33,658 bases of DNA from Methanobacteriota archaeon (GCA_016841385.1 JAENZF010000004.1:1-33658), one strand, 5' to 3'. Positions 19,197-29,597 are shown, counted from the stretch's first letter. Numbers and translations: made by a program. Notes: a model not told the origin generated them from the letters alone.

Positions 19197-21644
19197 CTAC
19201 CGGGGTACCGGTGCGACCTTCCTCTCCTCTAATCCTGCTTTCATCTTCTCCTCCATCTCCACCACCCGGAGCGTGATCTTCAGCAGGGCGTCCGGGTTGA
19301 CCGATATGGAGTTGATGCCCTGCTGCACCAGGAAATCGGCGAACTCCGGGAAGTCGCTCGGCGCCTGACCGCACAGTCCGCTGTGCCGACCATTCCGCCG
19401 GCATCCTTCAACGGCCATGGCGACCATCTTTTCAACGCCCGGGTCGCGCTCGTCGAACACCTGCGCAATGATCGCGGAATCACGGTCGACGCCGAGCGTC
19501 AGCTGGGTCAGGTCGTTGGACCCAATCGAAAACCCGTCGAAGAATTCACTGAATTCGTCGATCGATACGACATTGCTTGGAATTTCGCACATCTGGTAGA
19601 CCTGGAGTCCGTTTTCGCCCCGCACAAGGCCATTCTTCTTCAGTTCCTCAAGGACTCTCTTTGCCTCCTCAACCCGGCGGCAGAAGGGGATCATGACGAT
19701 CAGGTTCGTGAGCCCCATCTCATCCCGGACACGTTTCATCGCCCGGCACTCGAGCGCAAAGCCCTCCCGGTACCGTTCGTCATAATACCTGACTGCGCCG
19801 CGGAAGCCGAGCATCGGGTTGGCTTCCTCCGGCTCGAAGTACTTTCCGCCGAGCAGGTTCGCGTATTCGTTGGTCTTGAAGTCGCTCATCCGGACGACGA
19901 CAGGGTTCGGGTAGAACGCCGCTGCGATGGTGCCGGCGCCCTGCGCGAGTTTCTCGACGAAATAGTCCCTTTTATCCGCATAGCCGTAGGTGAGATCGTC
20001 GATCTCTTCCCGAACGGTCGCATCCTGAATCTTTTCAGGATGAACAAGCGCCATCGGATGGACTTTGATATAACTTGCGATGATGAACTCCATCCTGGCA
20101 AGCCCGATACCGTCGTTCGGGATCATCGCAAGCCCGAACGCCTCGTCCGGGTTACCGAGGTTCATCATCATTTCGGTCCTCGGCCGTTTGAGATCCTTCA
20201 GGCTGGTCTTATCGATATGGAACTGCAGGGTCCCGCTGTAGACGAACCCCTCCTCGCCCTCGGCGCAGCTGATCGTCACGTCGGTGCCGGTCGGGATCTT
20301 CTCGGTTGCGTCACCCGTGCCGACGACGGCGGGAATGCCGAGCTCGCGGCTGACGATAGCGGCATGGGAGGTTCTCCCCCCGCGATTGGTCACGAGGGCG
20401 GCGGCCGTCTTCATCACAGGCTCCCAGTCCGGCGTGGTCGTGTCCGATATCAGGATCTCGCCCGGTTTGAAGGTGGATAGTTTGGAAACATCGGTGATGA
20501 CGCGAGCCTTTCCTGCGGCGATCGCATCACCGATGCTCTTCCCCGTAACCAGGACTGTCCCTCGCTCGTCCATACGGTACGTCTCCAGGACATCCCCGGT
20601 CTTCTGCGACTGCACCGTTTCGGGACGGGCCTGTACAATGAACAACTCCCCGGTTTCGCCGTCTTTAGCCCATTCGATATCCATCGGCATCGATTTGCCA
20701 GATTTCTCTGAATAGTGGTCCTCGATGGTGAGCGCGTATCCGGCGAGCGTCAGAACGTCGTCATCGCCGACACAGAACTTCTTCCGATCGGCCTCCGGCA
20801 CCTCGACATTCCGGGTCACCTCTTTTGCCCCGCCGTGGCCGTAGATCAGTTTCATCTTTTTATCGCCGAGATTCTTCCGGACGAGCGCCCGAAAGCCTTT
20901 CCGGAAGGTCGGTTTGAAGACGTAGAACTCGTCCGGGTTGACGGCGCCCTGGACGATATTCTCACCGAGGCCGTATGACCCGGTGACGAGCACCACGTCG
21001 CGGAATCCGGTGTCGGTGTCGAGCGTGAAGATGACCCCGCTCGAAGATAAGTCCGAGCGCACCATCTTCATAATCCCGACCGAGAGGGCGACCTTGAAGT
21101 GATCGAAATGGTTGTCTACCCGGTAGGCTATCGCCCGGTCGGTGAAGAGGGAGGCAAGACATTTACTGATTGCTTCCCGCAATGCCTGGTAGCCGCGGAT
21201 ATTCAGGTAGGTCTCCTGCTGGCCGGCGAACGATACCGTGGGCAGGTCTTCAGCCGTGGCGGAGCTCCTGACCGCGACATCGGTATCCGCTCCGTACTCG
21301 TCGCAGAGCATATCGTACGCGGTCTTCACCTCGGCCCAGAGGTCGTCCGGGATGCCTGCCCCGAGGATGAGGTCGCGTGCACGTTTTCCCCGTCTCGCAA
21401 GATCGGCGACATTGTTCCGATCCAGCCCTTCCATAGTGGACTTCATCTCGTCGAGTATTCCTCTAGACGTCAGCACATACCGGTATCCGTCGGCGGTGAT
21501 GGCGAATCCGTCGGGGATCTTCACGCCTTTCGCAGTCAGTTCACCGTACATCTCCCCGAGTGAGGCGTTTTTCCCGCCGACCAGAGGAACATCTTCGTTT
21601 CTGATCTCCTCGAACCAGCGGATGTACTTCGCATCCTGTTTCAT
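19197..21644 (-). CDS. ppsA: Phosphoenolpyruvate synthase (pyruvate, water dikinase)
   Basis: VPLVGGKNASLGEMYGEL, TNRGGRTSHAAIVSRELGIPAVVGTG (phospho-His), GFSIGSNDLTQLTLGVDRDS, SGLCGQAPSD; start at 21644 with an AGGAGGG Shine-Dalgarno. Confidence 0.96.
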   Translation of the reverse strand: MKQDAKYIRWFEEIRNEDVPLVGGKNASLGEMYGELTAKGVKIPDGFAITADGYRYVLTSRGILDEMKSTMEGLDRNNVADLARRGKRARDLILGAGIPDDLWAEVKTAYDMLCDEYGADTDVAVRSSATAEDLPTVSFAGQQETYLNIRGYQALREAISKCLASLFTDRAIAYRVDNHFDHFKVALSVGIMKMVRSDLSSSGVIFTLDTDTGFRDVVLVTGSYGLGENIVQGAVNPDEFYVFKPTFRKGFRALVRKNLGDKKMKLIYGHGGAKEVTRNVEVPEADRKKFCVGDDDVLTLAGYALTIEDHYSEKSGKSMPMDIEWAKDGETGELFIVQARPETVQSQKTGDVLETYRMDERGTVLVTGKSIGDAIAAGKARVITDVSKLSTFKPGEILISDTTTPDWEPVMKTAAALVTNRGGRTSHAAIVSRELGIPAVVGTGDATEKIPTGTDVTISCAEGEEGFVYSGTLQFHIDKTSLKDLKRPRTEMMMNLGNPDEAFGLAMIPNDGIGLARMEFIIASYIKVHPMALVHPEKIQDATVREEIDDLTYGYADKRDYFVEKLAQGAGTIAAAFYPNPVVVRMSDFKTNEYANLLGGKYFEPEEANPMLGFRGAVRYYDERYREGFALECRAMKRVRDEMGLTNLIVMIPFCRRVEEAKRVLEELKKNGLVRGENGLQVYQMCEIPSNVVSIDEFSEFFDGFSIGSNDLTQLTLGVDRDSAIIAQVFDERDPGVEKMVAMAVEGCRRNGRHSGLCGQAPSDFPEFADFLVQQGINSISVNPDALLKITLRVVEMEEKMKAGLEERKVAPVPR

Positions 21645-21657
21645 GCTTCTATCCCTC

Positions 21658-22713
21658 CTATCGTGCCGCCGGTACAGCTCGCGCCGCCGGCTTGTGGTAT
21701 GTTTCGGCAACCACGTTCTCTGGGTTGCCGGCGAAAAACGCCCTGATATTGTCGACACTGGTGGTCAGTATCCGCTCCAGGGCCTCCGCCGTGTTGTATG
21801 CGTTGTGCGGGGTGAGGATCGCGCGGTCGGAGTGCAGGATGGAAAAACTCTCCATCGCCTCCCGCAGCACAATCGCGGCGACATCATCCCTTTTTAAGAA
21901 TTCTTCTTCAATCCAGACCTGTTCCCCTTCAAAGGTATCGAGTGCGACCCCGCCGAGGCGTCCGTCCCGCAGGGCATCGGATACGGCCCGCGTGTCCACC
22001 ACTTTTCCCCGGGAGGTGTTGATAAGCAGTGCGGTATGCTTGAGCAGCCCCAGCCGTTCGGCATTAATCAGGTGGTGCGTGGATTTCGTGTAGGGGACGT
22101 GCAGGCTGACGACGTCCGACTGCCCGAGAACCTCCTCCAGGCTCAGGTAGTTCACCCCGTACTGCTCGGCGAGATCAGGCTTCGGATGCAGGTCGTAGGC
22201 GATCACCGTCATTCCGGCTGCCCATGCAAGGCGTGCAAGGTGCGACCCGATCCGGCCGGTTCCAATCAGGCCGAGGGTCTTTCCCTTCAGGTCCGTTCCC
22301 CGCAGACCCTCACGGCTGAACTCGCCCTGCTCGACCCGCCGGAACGTCGGCCGAAGCTTCCGGGTGAGCGCCAGCATAAGCCCGAAAGCGTATTCTGCCA
22401 CTGTATTGTCGCCATACGACGGTACATTGCAGACGGCGATGTTCCGCGCCCGGCAGGCTTCCAGATCGATGTTGTCAAAGCCGGTGGACATAGCGGCGAT
22501 CATCCGGAGGTTCGGTAACAGGTCCAGGATCTCATGGGTGATACGTGATTGAATGAAGACCCCGATCCCGTCTGCATCCCGGGCAGATGATGCACTCTGG
22601 ATTGTAAGCGGTTCACCGTGCACGGCAACCTCGTATCCGCTCTCTCCTGCGAACGCATCCCGGATGACGATCTCTTCCTGCTCATCCAGATCGAAAAAAA
22701 CCAGTTTCACCAT
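21658..22713 (-). CDS. D-isomer 2-hydroxyacid dehydrogenase, D-lactate dehydrogenase-like
   Basis: GTGRIGSHLARLAWAAGMTVIAYD Rossmann fold, NTSRGKVVDTRAV, LTPHNAYNT catalytic His. Confidence 0.88.
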   Translation of the reverse strand: MVKLVFFDLDEQEEIVIRDAFAGESGYEVAVHGEPLTIQSASSARDADGIGVFIQSRITHEILDLLPNLRMIAAMSTGFDNIDLEACRARNIAVCNVPSYGDNTVAEYAFGLMLALTRKLRPTFRRVEQGEFSREGLRGTDLKGKTLGLIGTGRIGSHLARLAWAAGMTVIAYDLHPKPDLAEQYGVNYLSLEEVLGQSDVVSLHVPYTKSTHHLINAERLGLLKHTALLINTSRGKVVDTRAVSDALRDGRLGGVALDTFEGEQVWIEEEFLKRDDVAAIVLREAMESFSILHSDRAILTPHNAYNTAEALERILTTSVDNIRAFFAGNPENVVAETYHKPAARAVPAAR

Positions 22714-22756
22714 GCTCGCTCTCCCGGGTGATCAGCCAGGTTCTGCGGCCGGGACA

Positions 22757-23770
22757 TCATCCCTCCTCCCGGGACGTCATGTAAGAAGCGAGGTCGACCA
22801 TGCGCCGGGCATATCCGAACTCGTTGTCGTACCAGACCATGACCTTGGCCATCCGCCCATCGACGACGCTCGTGGATCGCCCGTCGACCACGCCGGAATG
22901 GGGATCGTCGATGATATCCACCGACACCAGGTATTCCTCCGTATACGAAAGGATGCCCTGCATGTGCCCCTCGGCAGCCGCTTTCATGGCCGCATTCACC
23001 TCATCCGCAGTCGTCTCCCGCTTCAGCTCTGCGACGATATCGATGATCGATCCGTCCGGGATGGGCGCCCGTACCGCAATAGCGTCCATCTTGCCGGTGA
23101 GTTCCGGCAGAACGTGGGTGGTGGCGACGGCGGCACCGGTCGTCGTCGGGATCAGCGAGACCGCCGCAGCACGCCCGCGGCGCACCTTCTTTGCGGCCTT
23201 ATCGACCAGCGCCTGGGTGGCGGTATAGGCATGAATCGCCGTCGCCATCAGGTGGTCGACACCGAAGGTATCGTTGAGCACCTTTGCTGCCGGCGCCAGA
23301 GCGTTGGTCGTGCAGGACGCGTTCGAGACGATGGTATGCCTGGCCGGATCGTAGGCCTGTTCGTTGACGCCCAGCACGACCGTCAGATCGGGATTGTGCG
23401 ACGGTGCGCTGATGATGACCCGGGATGCCCCTGCATCCAGATGTTTTGCAGCGTCGTTCCTGTCGGTGAACCTTCCTGTGCATTCGAGCACCAGATCCAC
23501 GCCGAGATCGTTCCACGGAAGGGCGGCAGGGTTCCTCTCGCCGAGCACGGCCACCTCCCGCGACCCGAGCCGAAGGTGATCCGACCCCGCCTCGACCGGG
23601 AAGGGCGCTCTCCCGTGCACCGAGTCGTACTTCACCAGGTAGGCGAGTACATCCGGCGGTTTCGGATCGTTGACCGCAACGATCTCGATGTTGCCCGGTG
23701 GGTCAATCAGGTAATTGGAGAGAATCATCCGCCCGATACGCCCGAATCCATTAATTGCAACTTTTTTCAT
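22757..23770 (-). CDS. gap: Glyceraldehyde-3-phosphate dehydrogenase, type I (bacterial/eukaryotic class)
   Basis: INGFGRIGRMIL, VAVNDPKPPDVLAYLVKYDSVHGR, SNASCTTNALAP catalytic Cys, WYDNEFGYARRMVDLASYM. Confidence 0.96.
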   Translation of the reverse strand: MKKVAINGFGRIGRMILSNYLIDPPGNIEIVAVNDPKPPDVLAYLVKYDSVHGRAPFPVEAGSDHLRLGSREVAVLGERNPAALPWNDLGVDLVLECTGRFTDRNDAAKHLDAGASRVIISAPSHNPDLTVVLGVNEQAYDPARHTIVSNASCTTNALAPAAKVLNDTFGVDHLMATAIHAYTATQALVDKAAKKVRRGRAAAVSLIPTTTGAAVATTHVLPELTGKMDAIAVRAPIPDGSIIDIVAELKRETTADEVNAAMKAAAEGHMQGILSYTEEYLVSVDIIDDPHSGVVDGRSTSVVDGRMAKVMVWYDNEFGYARRMVDLASYMTSREEG

Positions 23771-24115
23771 GGCAATCCCCCCTCTTGGATGGGAGGCCTA
23801 TACCACGCTGGTGTATAACCTTTGTCCCCGATCCACACCATGGCGAACCCGCTCGTGCGGAGGATACCGACATACGCAGTTCTTCCTGTTCTCCCCTGGA
23901 TCCGATTCCCGACGTGATGCGGTCAATCGCCACGGCGACGCCATCCGTGCATCGGTGACGGTACCTATCCGGTTTAATTTGATCGACACCGAAGGTGCGA
24001 CATGTTCTTCTTCCCCGGCCGTAGAGAGACGCTTCCGGCCAGCTCGGTCATCCTCCGCAAGACCTTCTCCGATCGAAATGACGAGAGGATCTCGATCATC
24101 TCCCCCGGAGCACCG

Positions 24116-25483
24116 TTAGTCCCCGATGCGCATAGCCGGGTCGACCTTCGATACGATTGCCAGAAGTTCCCGCTTTTTCGTCTCCATGAGCCCCTCATCC
24201 CGTGCCTCCAGGTTGAGCCTGAGGACGGGTTCGGTGTGAGAGGGGCGGATGTTGAACCACCACGACGGATACTCGACCGTCAGGCCGTCGAGGCGATCGA
24301 TCTTCGCATCGCCGTAGTGATCCCCGAGAGTGGCAAGAACGGCGTCTTTGTCCTTCACCCGAATGTTGATCTCGCCGGTTGAAGCGTACTTCTTCAGCTG
24401 CGTGATAAGGCGGGAGAGGGGTTCCTGTTTCATGGAGAGGAGGTTGAGCATCTGGATCATCGTCATCACGGCGTTGTCGGTGTAGCCGGTATCTCGGTAA
24501 TAGTAGTGCCCGGAGAGTTCTCCGGCGAAGAGTGCTTCTTCCCGGCGCATCTGCGCCTTGATAAACGCATGGCCCACCCTGCACCGCACGGCCTTCCCTC
24601 CGAGTTTCCCGATCGTCTCCGGAACGATGCGACTCGACCGAAGATCGTAGAGGATCGTCCCTCCGGGGTGGCGCTGTAAATAGACCTCGGCGATAAGCGC
24701 CGTCACCAGGTCTTCCGGAACACGATTCCCCTCTTCGTCGATGAACCCGCATCGGTCGGCGTCCCCATCGAATGCGACGCCGATATCGGCCTGCTCGTCA
24801 AGTACTGCGGCCTGCAGTGCGCGGGTCGTCGAGGGAATCAGGGGATTTGCGATATGGTCGGGGAACCTGCCGTCGGGTTCGATGTCCCTGAAAGTAAACG
24901 TCCATTCCGGAACCCTCGCCGCGATTCGGGGGACTTCCGGCCCGGCCATGCCGTTGCCGGCATCGACGACGATCTTGAGCGGCCGTCCCGGCCGGACGAA
25001 CGAAAGAAGCATCTCGATATAGCGTTCCATTGCGGAGTCCCTGCGGTACGGCCCGGTTATAGGCCGTGGCGGAACAGGTGGCGATTCCCCGACCAGACGT
25101 TCCAGTGCGGGCAGCCCCGTATCCCCGCTGAGCGGGATCGCGTCCTTGCGGCAGAGTTTGAACCCGTTCATCCGACCGGGCAGATGCGATGCCGTTACCA
25201 TGGCCCCTCCGTCGAACCCGCCGTCGATGATGGCATAGTAGAGGAGCGGCGTGCTCACCATTCCTATATCGGTCACCGACGCTCCGGCAGAAAGCGCCCC
25301 CTCGATGAAGGCTTCGGTCAGTGACGGCGAGGAGAGCCGCATGTCCCGCCCGACGACGATCGCCTCTGCGTGCAGGAGCCTGACGAACCCGGTGCCGATC
25401 CGGCGGGCTATGCCTTCATCAAGCTCGTCCGGATATGCTCCCCGGATATCATATGCCCGAAAGATCGTTCCCATGCGCACCAT
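24116..25483 (-). CDS. Phosphomannomutase/phosphoglucomutase
   Basis: FRAYDIRGAYPDEL, MVTASHLPGRMNGFKLCRKD active-site loop, AFDGDADRCGFID metal-binding loop. Confidence 0.92.
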   Translation of the reverse strand: MVRMGTIFRAYDIRGAYPDELDEGIARRIGTGFVRLLHAEAIVVGRDMRLSSPSLTEAFIEGALSAGASVTDIGMVSTPLLYYAIIDGGFDGGAMVTASHLPGRMNGFKLCRKDAIPLSGDTGLPALERLVGESPPVPPRPITGPYRRDSAMERYIEMLLSFVRPGRPLKIVVDAGNGMAGPEVPRIAARVPEWTFTFRDIEPDGRFPDHIANPLIPSTTRALQAAVLDEQADIGVAFDGDADRCGFIDEEGNRVPEDLVTALIAEVYLQRHPGGTILYDLRSSRIVPETIGKLGGKAVRCRVGHAFIKAQMRREEALFAGELSGHYYYRDTGYTDNAVMTMIQMLNLLSMKQEPLSRLITQLKKYASTGEINIRVKDKDAVLATLGDHYGDAKIDRLDGLTVEYPSWWFNIRPSHTEPVLRLNLEARDEGLMETKKRELLAIVSKVDPAMRIGD

Positions 25484-25976
25484 CTACGGGGGAATCCCCG
25501 ATGCGGCCTGCTCTGCCACTGGGGATATACACGAAGCCCAGATCATCCATCACGATCCTCTGATCCCTTTTGTGCCTCGTCGGCTCGTGATCCCCCTCCG
25601 CTCATTAATATCTATCGCACGGGCACGGGAACCCAGGGCCTCCTGTTCAGGTATAACTCGCTCGCCAAGGAAGAGTAATGCGAAGAGAGACAATCGAACA
25701 ACCAGCAGAGTCAGATGGAGCGGTTCTGGTAGGATGCGAGTGGAGCCCCCTCCACACTACAGTGCCGACCTGCCGATCGTGATTTCATCACTATGTTTAT
25801 GTAGATGCGGATGAAGCATCCCATCACCTGACGAAAAGCTGTTGAACGCACGATTTGTGTCCTGACAGGTACGGAATGTACGATACGTGCTTCGTGCCTC
25901 GTCTGGGAATGACCATCTGTTTCGGGCCTATCTGCTCCGGAACAAATTGGCTCGAACATCAAACAGGGGATGGAGA

Positions 25977-27386
25977 ATGAAAGCACAGGATGGAGAGCCG
26001 AAGAAGTCCGGTCTCACATCATTCGTCTACATTGCCGTTGCAGTGGCGGCCATCGGAGGGGTCCTCTTCGGGTACGATACGGGGGTCATTTCCGGAGCGA
26101 TTCTCTTCATCACCGGTGAGTTCGGTCTTTCTCCGATCCTGGAAGAGGTCGCGACCAGTTCGGTGCTCGTCGGCGCGATTCTGGGGGCGATCGCAGGGGG
26201 TTTCCTTGCCGACCGGATTGGGCGGCGCCTCTCGATCATCGCCGCGTCGACCGCCTTCCTTGCAGGTACAGGTGTCGTCGTCGTTGCAGCGGGCCTGCCC
26301 GTCTTCCTCGTCGGCCGCGTGCTGATCGGTATCGCCATCGGTGTCGCATCGTTCGTCGTTCCTCTCTATATCTCGGAGATCGCACCTTCAGCGCTCCGCG
26401 GCGGTATGGTCTCGCTCAACCAGCTCTTCATCACCCTCGGGATTCTCGTATCCTACGGGGTCGATTACCTCTTCTCCGCAAGCGGCAACTGGCGTGCCAT
26501 GTTCGCATTCGGTGCAGTGCCGGCCATTATCCTCATCGTCGGGATGTTCCTCCTTACGAGCAGTCCCCGGTGGCTCGTGGCTCATCAGCAGCAAGACAGG
26601 GCAGCCGGCGTTCTCCAGAAAATCCGCGGAACCCGGGACGTATCAGGCGAACTCGACGGCATTGAGCGGTCGGTCAAGAGAGCCGGTAGCTGGTCCGACC
26701 TGCTGGCATCGTCGATGAGAATGCCTCTGATCGTCGGTCTCGGCCTGGCAATCCTGCAGCAGTTGACCGGCATCAATACCGTCATCTACTACGCCCCGAC
26801 AATCTTCCAGTTTGCCGGACTGCACTCTGCCGGGGCCTCGATCGCAGCGACTGCGGGCGTCGGTGTCGTGAACGTCCTCTCCACCGTTGCTGCGGTCATC
26901 CTCGTGGACCGGGCAGGGCGCCGCCCCCTTCTCCTCGCGGGAATCGGCGGCATGGTCGTGAGCCTCGCCGTGCTCGGGGCGGGGTTTGCTTTCGGCGGAA
27001 CGGTTCAGGGCGGCAATCTCCTGGGACTGATTACCGCGGTCAGCCTGATGGCATACGTCGCCTCATTTGCCATCGGCCTTGGACCGGTGTTCTGGCTGCT
27101 GATCGCCGAGATCTACCCGCTCAACGTACGAGGGCGCGCCATGAGCGTCGCAACCATCGCCAACTGGGCTGCGAACTTTCTCATTACCCTGACATTCCTG
27201 ACACTGGCCGGGGTGCTGGGACGGGCAGGCGTCTTCTGGCTCTACGCACTCGTGGGCATTGTTGCATGGTTCTTCGTCCTCAGGCTGGTGCCGGAGACAA
27301 AAGGACTCACACTCGAAGAGATCGAAGAACATTTCAGAGCAGGTCGACATCCTCGTGAACTGAGGGGTGCACCAAAACAACAATAG
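25977..27386 (+). CDS. MFS sugar porter family transporter
   Basis: GGVLFGYDTGVISGAILFI, DRIGRRLSII, LQQLTGINTVIYYAPTIF, VDRAGRRPLLLAGIGG, LVPETKGLTLEEIEEHF; ATG 25977 preceded by GGAG. Confidence 0.95.
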   Translation: MKAQDGEPKKSGLTSFVYIAVAVAAIGGVLFGYDTGVISGAILFITGEFGLSPILEEVATSSVLVGAILGAIAGGFLADRIGRRLSIIAASTAFLAGTGVVVVAAGLPVFLVGRVLIGIAIGVASFVVPLYISEIAPSALRGGMVSLNQLFITLGILVSYGVDYLFSASGNWRAMFAFGAVPAIILIVGMFLLTSSPRWLVAHQQQDRAAGVLQKIRGTRDVSGELDGIERSVKRAGSWSDLLASSMRMPLIVGLGLAILQQLTGINTVIYYAPTIFQFAGLHSAGASIAATAGVGVVNVLSTVAAVILVDRAGRRPLLLAGIGGMVVSLAVLGAGFAFGGTVQGGNLLGLITAVSLMAYVASFAIGLGPVFWLLIAEIYPLNVRGRAMSVATIANWAANFLITLTFLTLAGVLGRAGVFWLYALVGIVAWFFVLRLVPETKGLTLEEIEEHFRAGRHPRELRGAPKQQ

Positions 27387-27393
27387 GATTGCT

Positions 27394-29313
27394 ATGTCGG
27401 ATACTATCCAGGGAAACCGGTCACAAATTCCCATGCAGTCCCGCCGCCGTGAAAGCGCGTCCCGTGATGAGTACCGGGCAATCGAAGACTACGGGGTGAT
27501 CGGGAACGGTCACACCGCGGCGCTCGTCAGCAGCAGGGGGTCAATCGACTGGCTCTGCTTTCATCGGTTCGATTCGCCGTCGCTCTTTGCCCGTATTCTC
27601 GATCCGGACCGTGGCGGCTACTGGAGCATACAGCCGGAAGGGCGCTTCGAGAGTTCGCATCGCTATCGTGAAGGAACGAACGTCCTCGAAACGACGTTCC
27701 GGTGCGCTGCCGGAACCGTCGTTCTGCAGGACTTCATGGACATCGCAAGCGCCGCCCGGTTTCGCCGGCTCCCTGCTCCCGGCAGGGTTATCCGCATTGC
27801 GGGGTGCACCGACGGGGAGATCGAGATCGTCTGCCGATGCCTGCCCCGTCCGAACTATGCCCGCACACTCCCGGAATTTACCTCCCATGGGAACGATGTG
27901 GCGTTCGAGACGTGGACGATCGCCGGGCCGACGGCGTGGGAGGTGGACACCCAGAACAGGGCGCTGACCTGCTGGATCGTGCTTCACGCCGGTGAAAAGG
28001 CGGCTTTCACGCTTGCAACAGAGGACGATGCCGCCCTGCCGCAGCTTGATCCGGCAGACGCCCTGAAGGTGACGACCGATTTCTGGCGGGAATGGAGCGA
28101 GAAGTGCACATATCGTGGGCCGTATCGTGATATCGTGATCCGCAGCGCTCTCGCCCTCAAGTTGATGACCTACGAACCATCCGGCGCCATCGTTGCGGCA
28201 CCGACTACATCGCTCCCTGAAACCTTCGGCGGTGAGCGGAACTGGGACTACCGCTTCACCTGGATTCGTGACGCATCGTTCACGCTGTATGCCTTGCTCC
28301 TTGCCGGTTATCTCGATGATGAACGGCCGTTCTTTGACTGGCTTGTGCGCACGGTCAAGTTGAAAGGCACGGGTATTTCGATTTTGTATCCGATTGTCCC
28401 GGAGAGCAGAACCACCGAGGAGATCCTCGACCATCTCCGGGGGTACCGGGACTCCCGGCCGGTGAGGATCGGGAACGGAGCGGCGGTGCAGGAACAGCTC
28501 GACGTCTACGGGGAGGTTATGGGTGCAATCCAGTTCGCCTGGCGGATCGGGAAGTACGATCCGACGCCGATCTGGGAGACGGTACAACAGATGCTCAATT
28601 GGGTGACGGATCACTGGCATGATCGCGGTAGCGGGATCTGGGAGGTCCGGGGCGGTTTGCGGCATTTCGTCTACAGTAAAGCCATGCTGTGGTTCGCCCT
28701 CAACTGCGGAATCGAAGTTGCGGAAGGTATGCGGTTTTCGGGCGACGTCGCAGGGTGGCGACGCGAACGCGACCTGATCCGGGAGGAAGTGTTAGAAATG
28801 GGGTGGAGCGATGAATTGGGCGCGTTCAAACAGTCGTACGAAGACGAACTTCTCGATGCCGCGAACCTGCGTCTCTCTTCCATCAATTTCATCGAGGGGG
28901 ACGATCCGCGGATGCTCTCGACGATAGACGCCACGCTCAAGCACCTCGTTGTCGACGGCCTCTGCTATCGCTACGTCGACGCTCCGGAAGGCGTGGTCGG
29001 GAGGGAGGGGTCTTTTGTCGTCTGCACGACCTGGCTCGTCAATGCGCTGATACGTGCCGGACGCGAGAGGGAGGCGCACCGGATATTCAGGAACCTCCTC
29101 GCACGCGCCAGTCCGCTCAGCCTCTATGCTGAAGAGCTTCAGCCGATGACCGGAACCCATATGGGTAACTTCCCGCAGTCGTTCTCGCACATCGGGATCA
29201 TCAACGCCGCCGTCTCACTTGCCCACGCAGGCTACGTCGGCACGGTCAACCCGCACCACGCTGCCGCCGCAGATGCTGCAGGACATGGCGGCGGAGGTAA
29301 GCGCAGCCGCTGA
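27394..29313 (+). CDS. GH15 family glucoamylase/trehalase
   Basis: YRAIEDYGVIGNGHTAALVSSRGSIDWLCFHRFDSPSLFARILD; TSLPETFGGERNWDYRFTWIRDASFTLYAL; starts 8 nt after the sugar porter stop. Confidence 0.94.
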   Translation: MSDTIQGNRSQIPMQSRRRESASRDEYRAIEDYGVIGNGHTAALVSSRGSIDWLCFHRFDSPSLFARILDPDRGGYWSIQPEGRFESSHRYREGTNVLETTFRCAAGTVVLQDFMDIASAARFRRLPAPGRVIRIAGCTDGEIEIVCRCLPRPNYARTLPEFTSHGNDVAFETWTIAGPTAWEVDTQNRALTCWIVLHAGEKAAFTLATEDDAALPQLDPADALKVTTDFWREWSEKCTYRGPYRDIVIRSALALKLMTYEPSGAIVAAPTTSLPETFGGERNWDYRFTWIRDASFTLYALLLAGYLDDERPFFDWLVRTVKLKGTGISILYPIVPESRTTEEILDHLRGYRDSRPVRIGNGAAVQEQLDVYGEVMGAIQFAWRIGKYDPTPIWETVQQMLNWVTDHWHDRGSGIWEVRGGLRHFVYSKAMLWFALNCGIEVAEGMRFSGDVAGWRRERDLIREEVLEMGWSDELGAFKQSYEDELLDAANLRLSSINFIEGDDPRMLSTIDATLKHLVVDGLCYRYVDAPEGVVGREGSFVVCTTWLVNALIRAGREREAHRIFRNLLARASPLSLYAEELQPMTGTHMGNFPQSFSHIGIINAAVSLAHAGYVGTVNPHHAAAADAAGHGGGGKRSR

Positions 29314-29385
29314 ACAGGGACGGGCGGCACCCTCCCTGCCGCTCCCTCTTGCGCATCTTCCTGAAGATTCCGGATACATGCATCA

Positions 29386-29402
29386 CCGGTGTTCCGCACC
29401 GG
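29386..29402. terminator. Hairpin between convergent GH15 and HD genes
   Basis: CCGGTG-ttccg-CACCGG in the convergent intergenic region. Confidence 0.35.
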
Positions 29403-29597
29403 AAAATGTCGTGGAAGATATGGGTAGTCTCTCCATCGCCCCAAAAGGGCATGGCAGGGATAACCCACCCCACCGATGCCGACATTCCCGTATAGCCACT
29501 AAACATTTCTTTATTGCACGGAGAGGGGAGAACGTCTTCATCGTTCGGGGCGTTCCGTCTGCGGGAACCGGAAGCCTCCCCGGGCGGATCACCGGGG

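Noticed and set aside
25146-25205. Apparent defect in the phosphohexomutase active site (TASHL instead of TASHN)
   Set aside because: The catalytic Ser/His are intact and TASHLP variants occur in known phosphohexomutases, so it is not evidence of inactivity.
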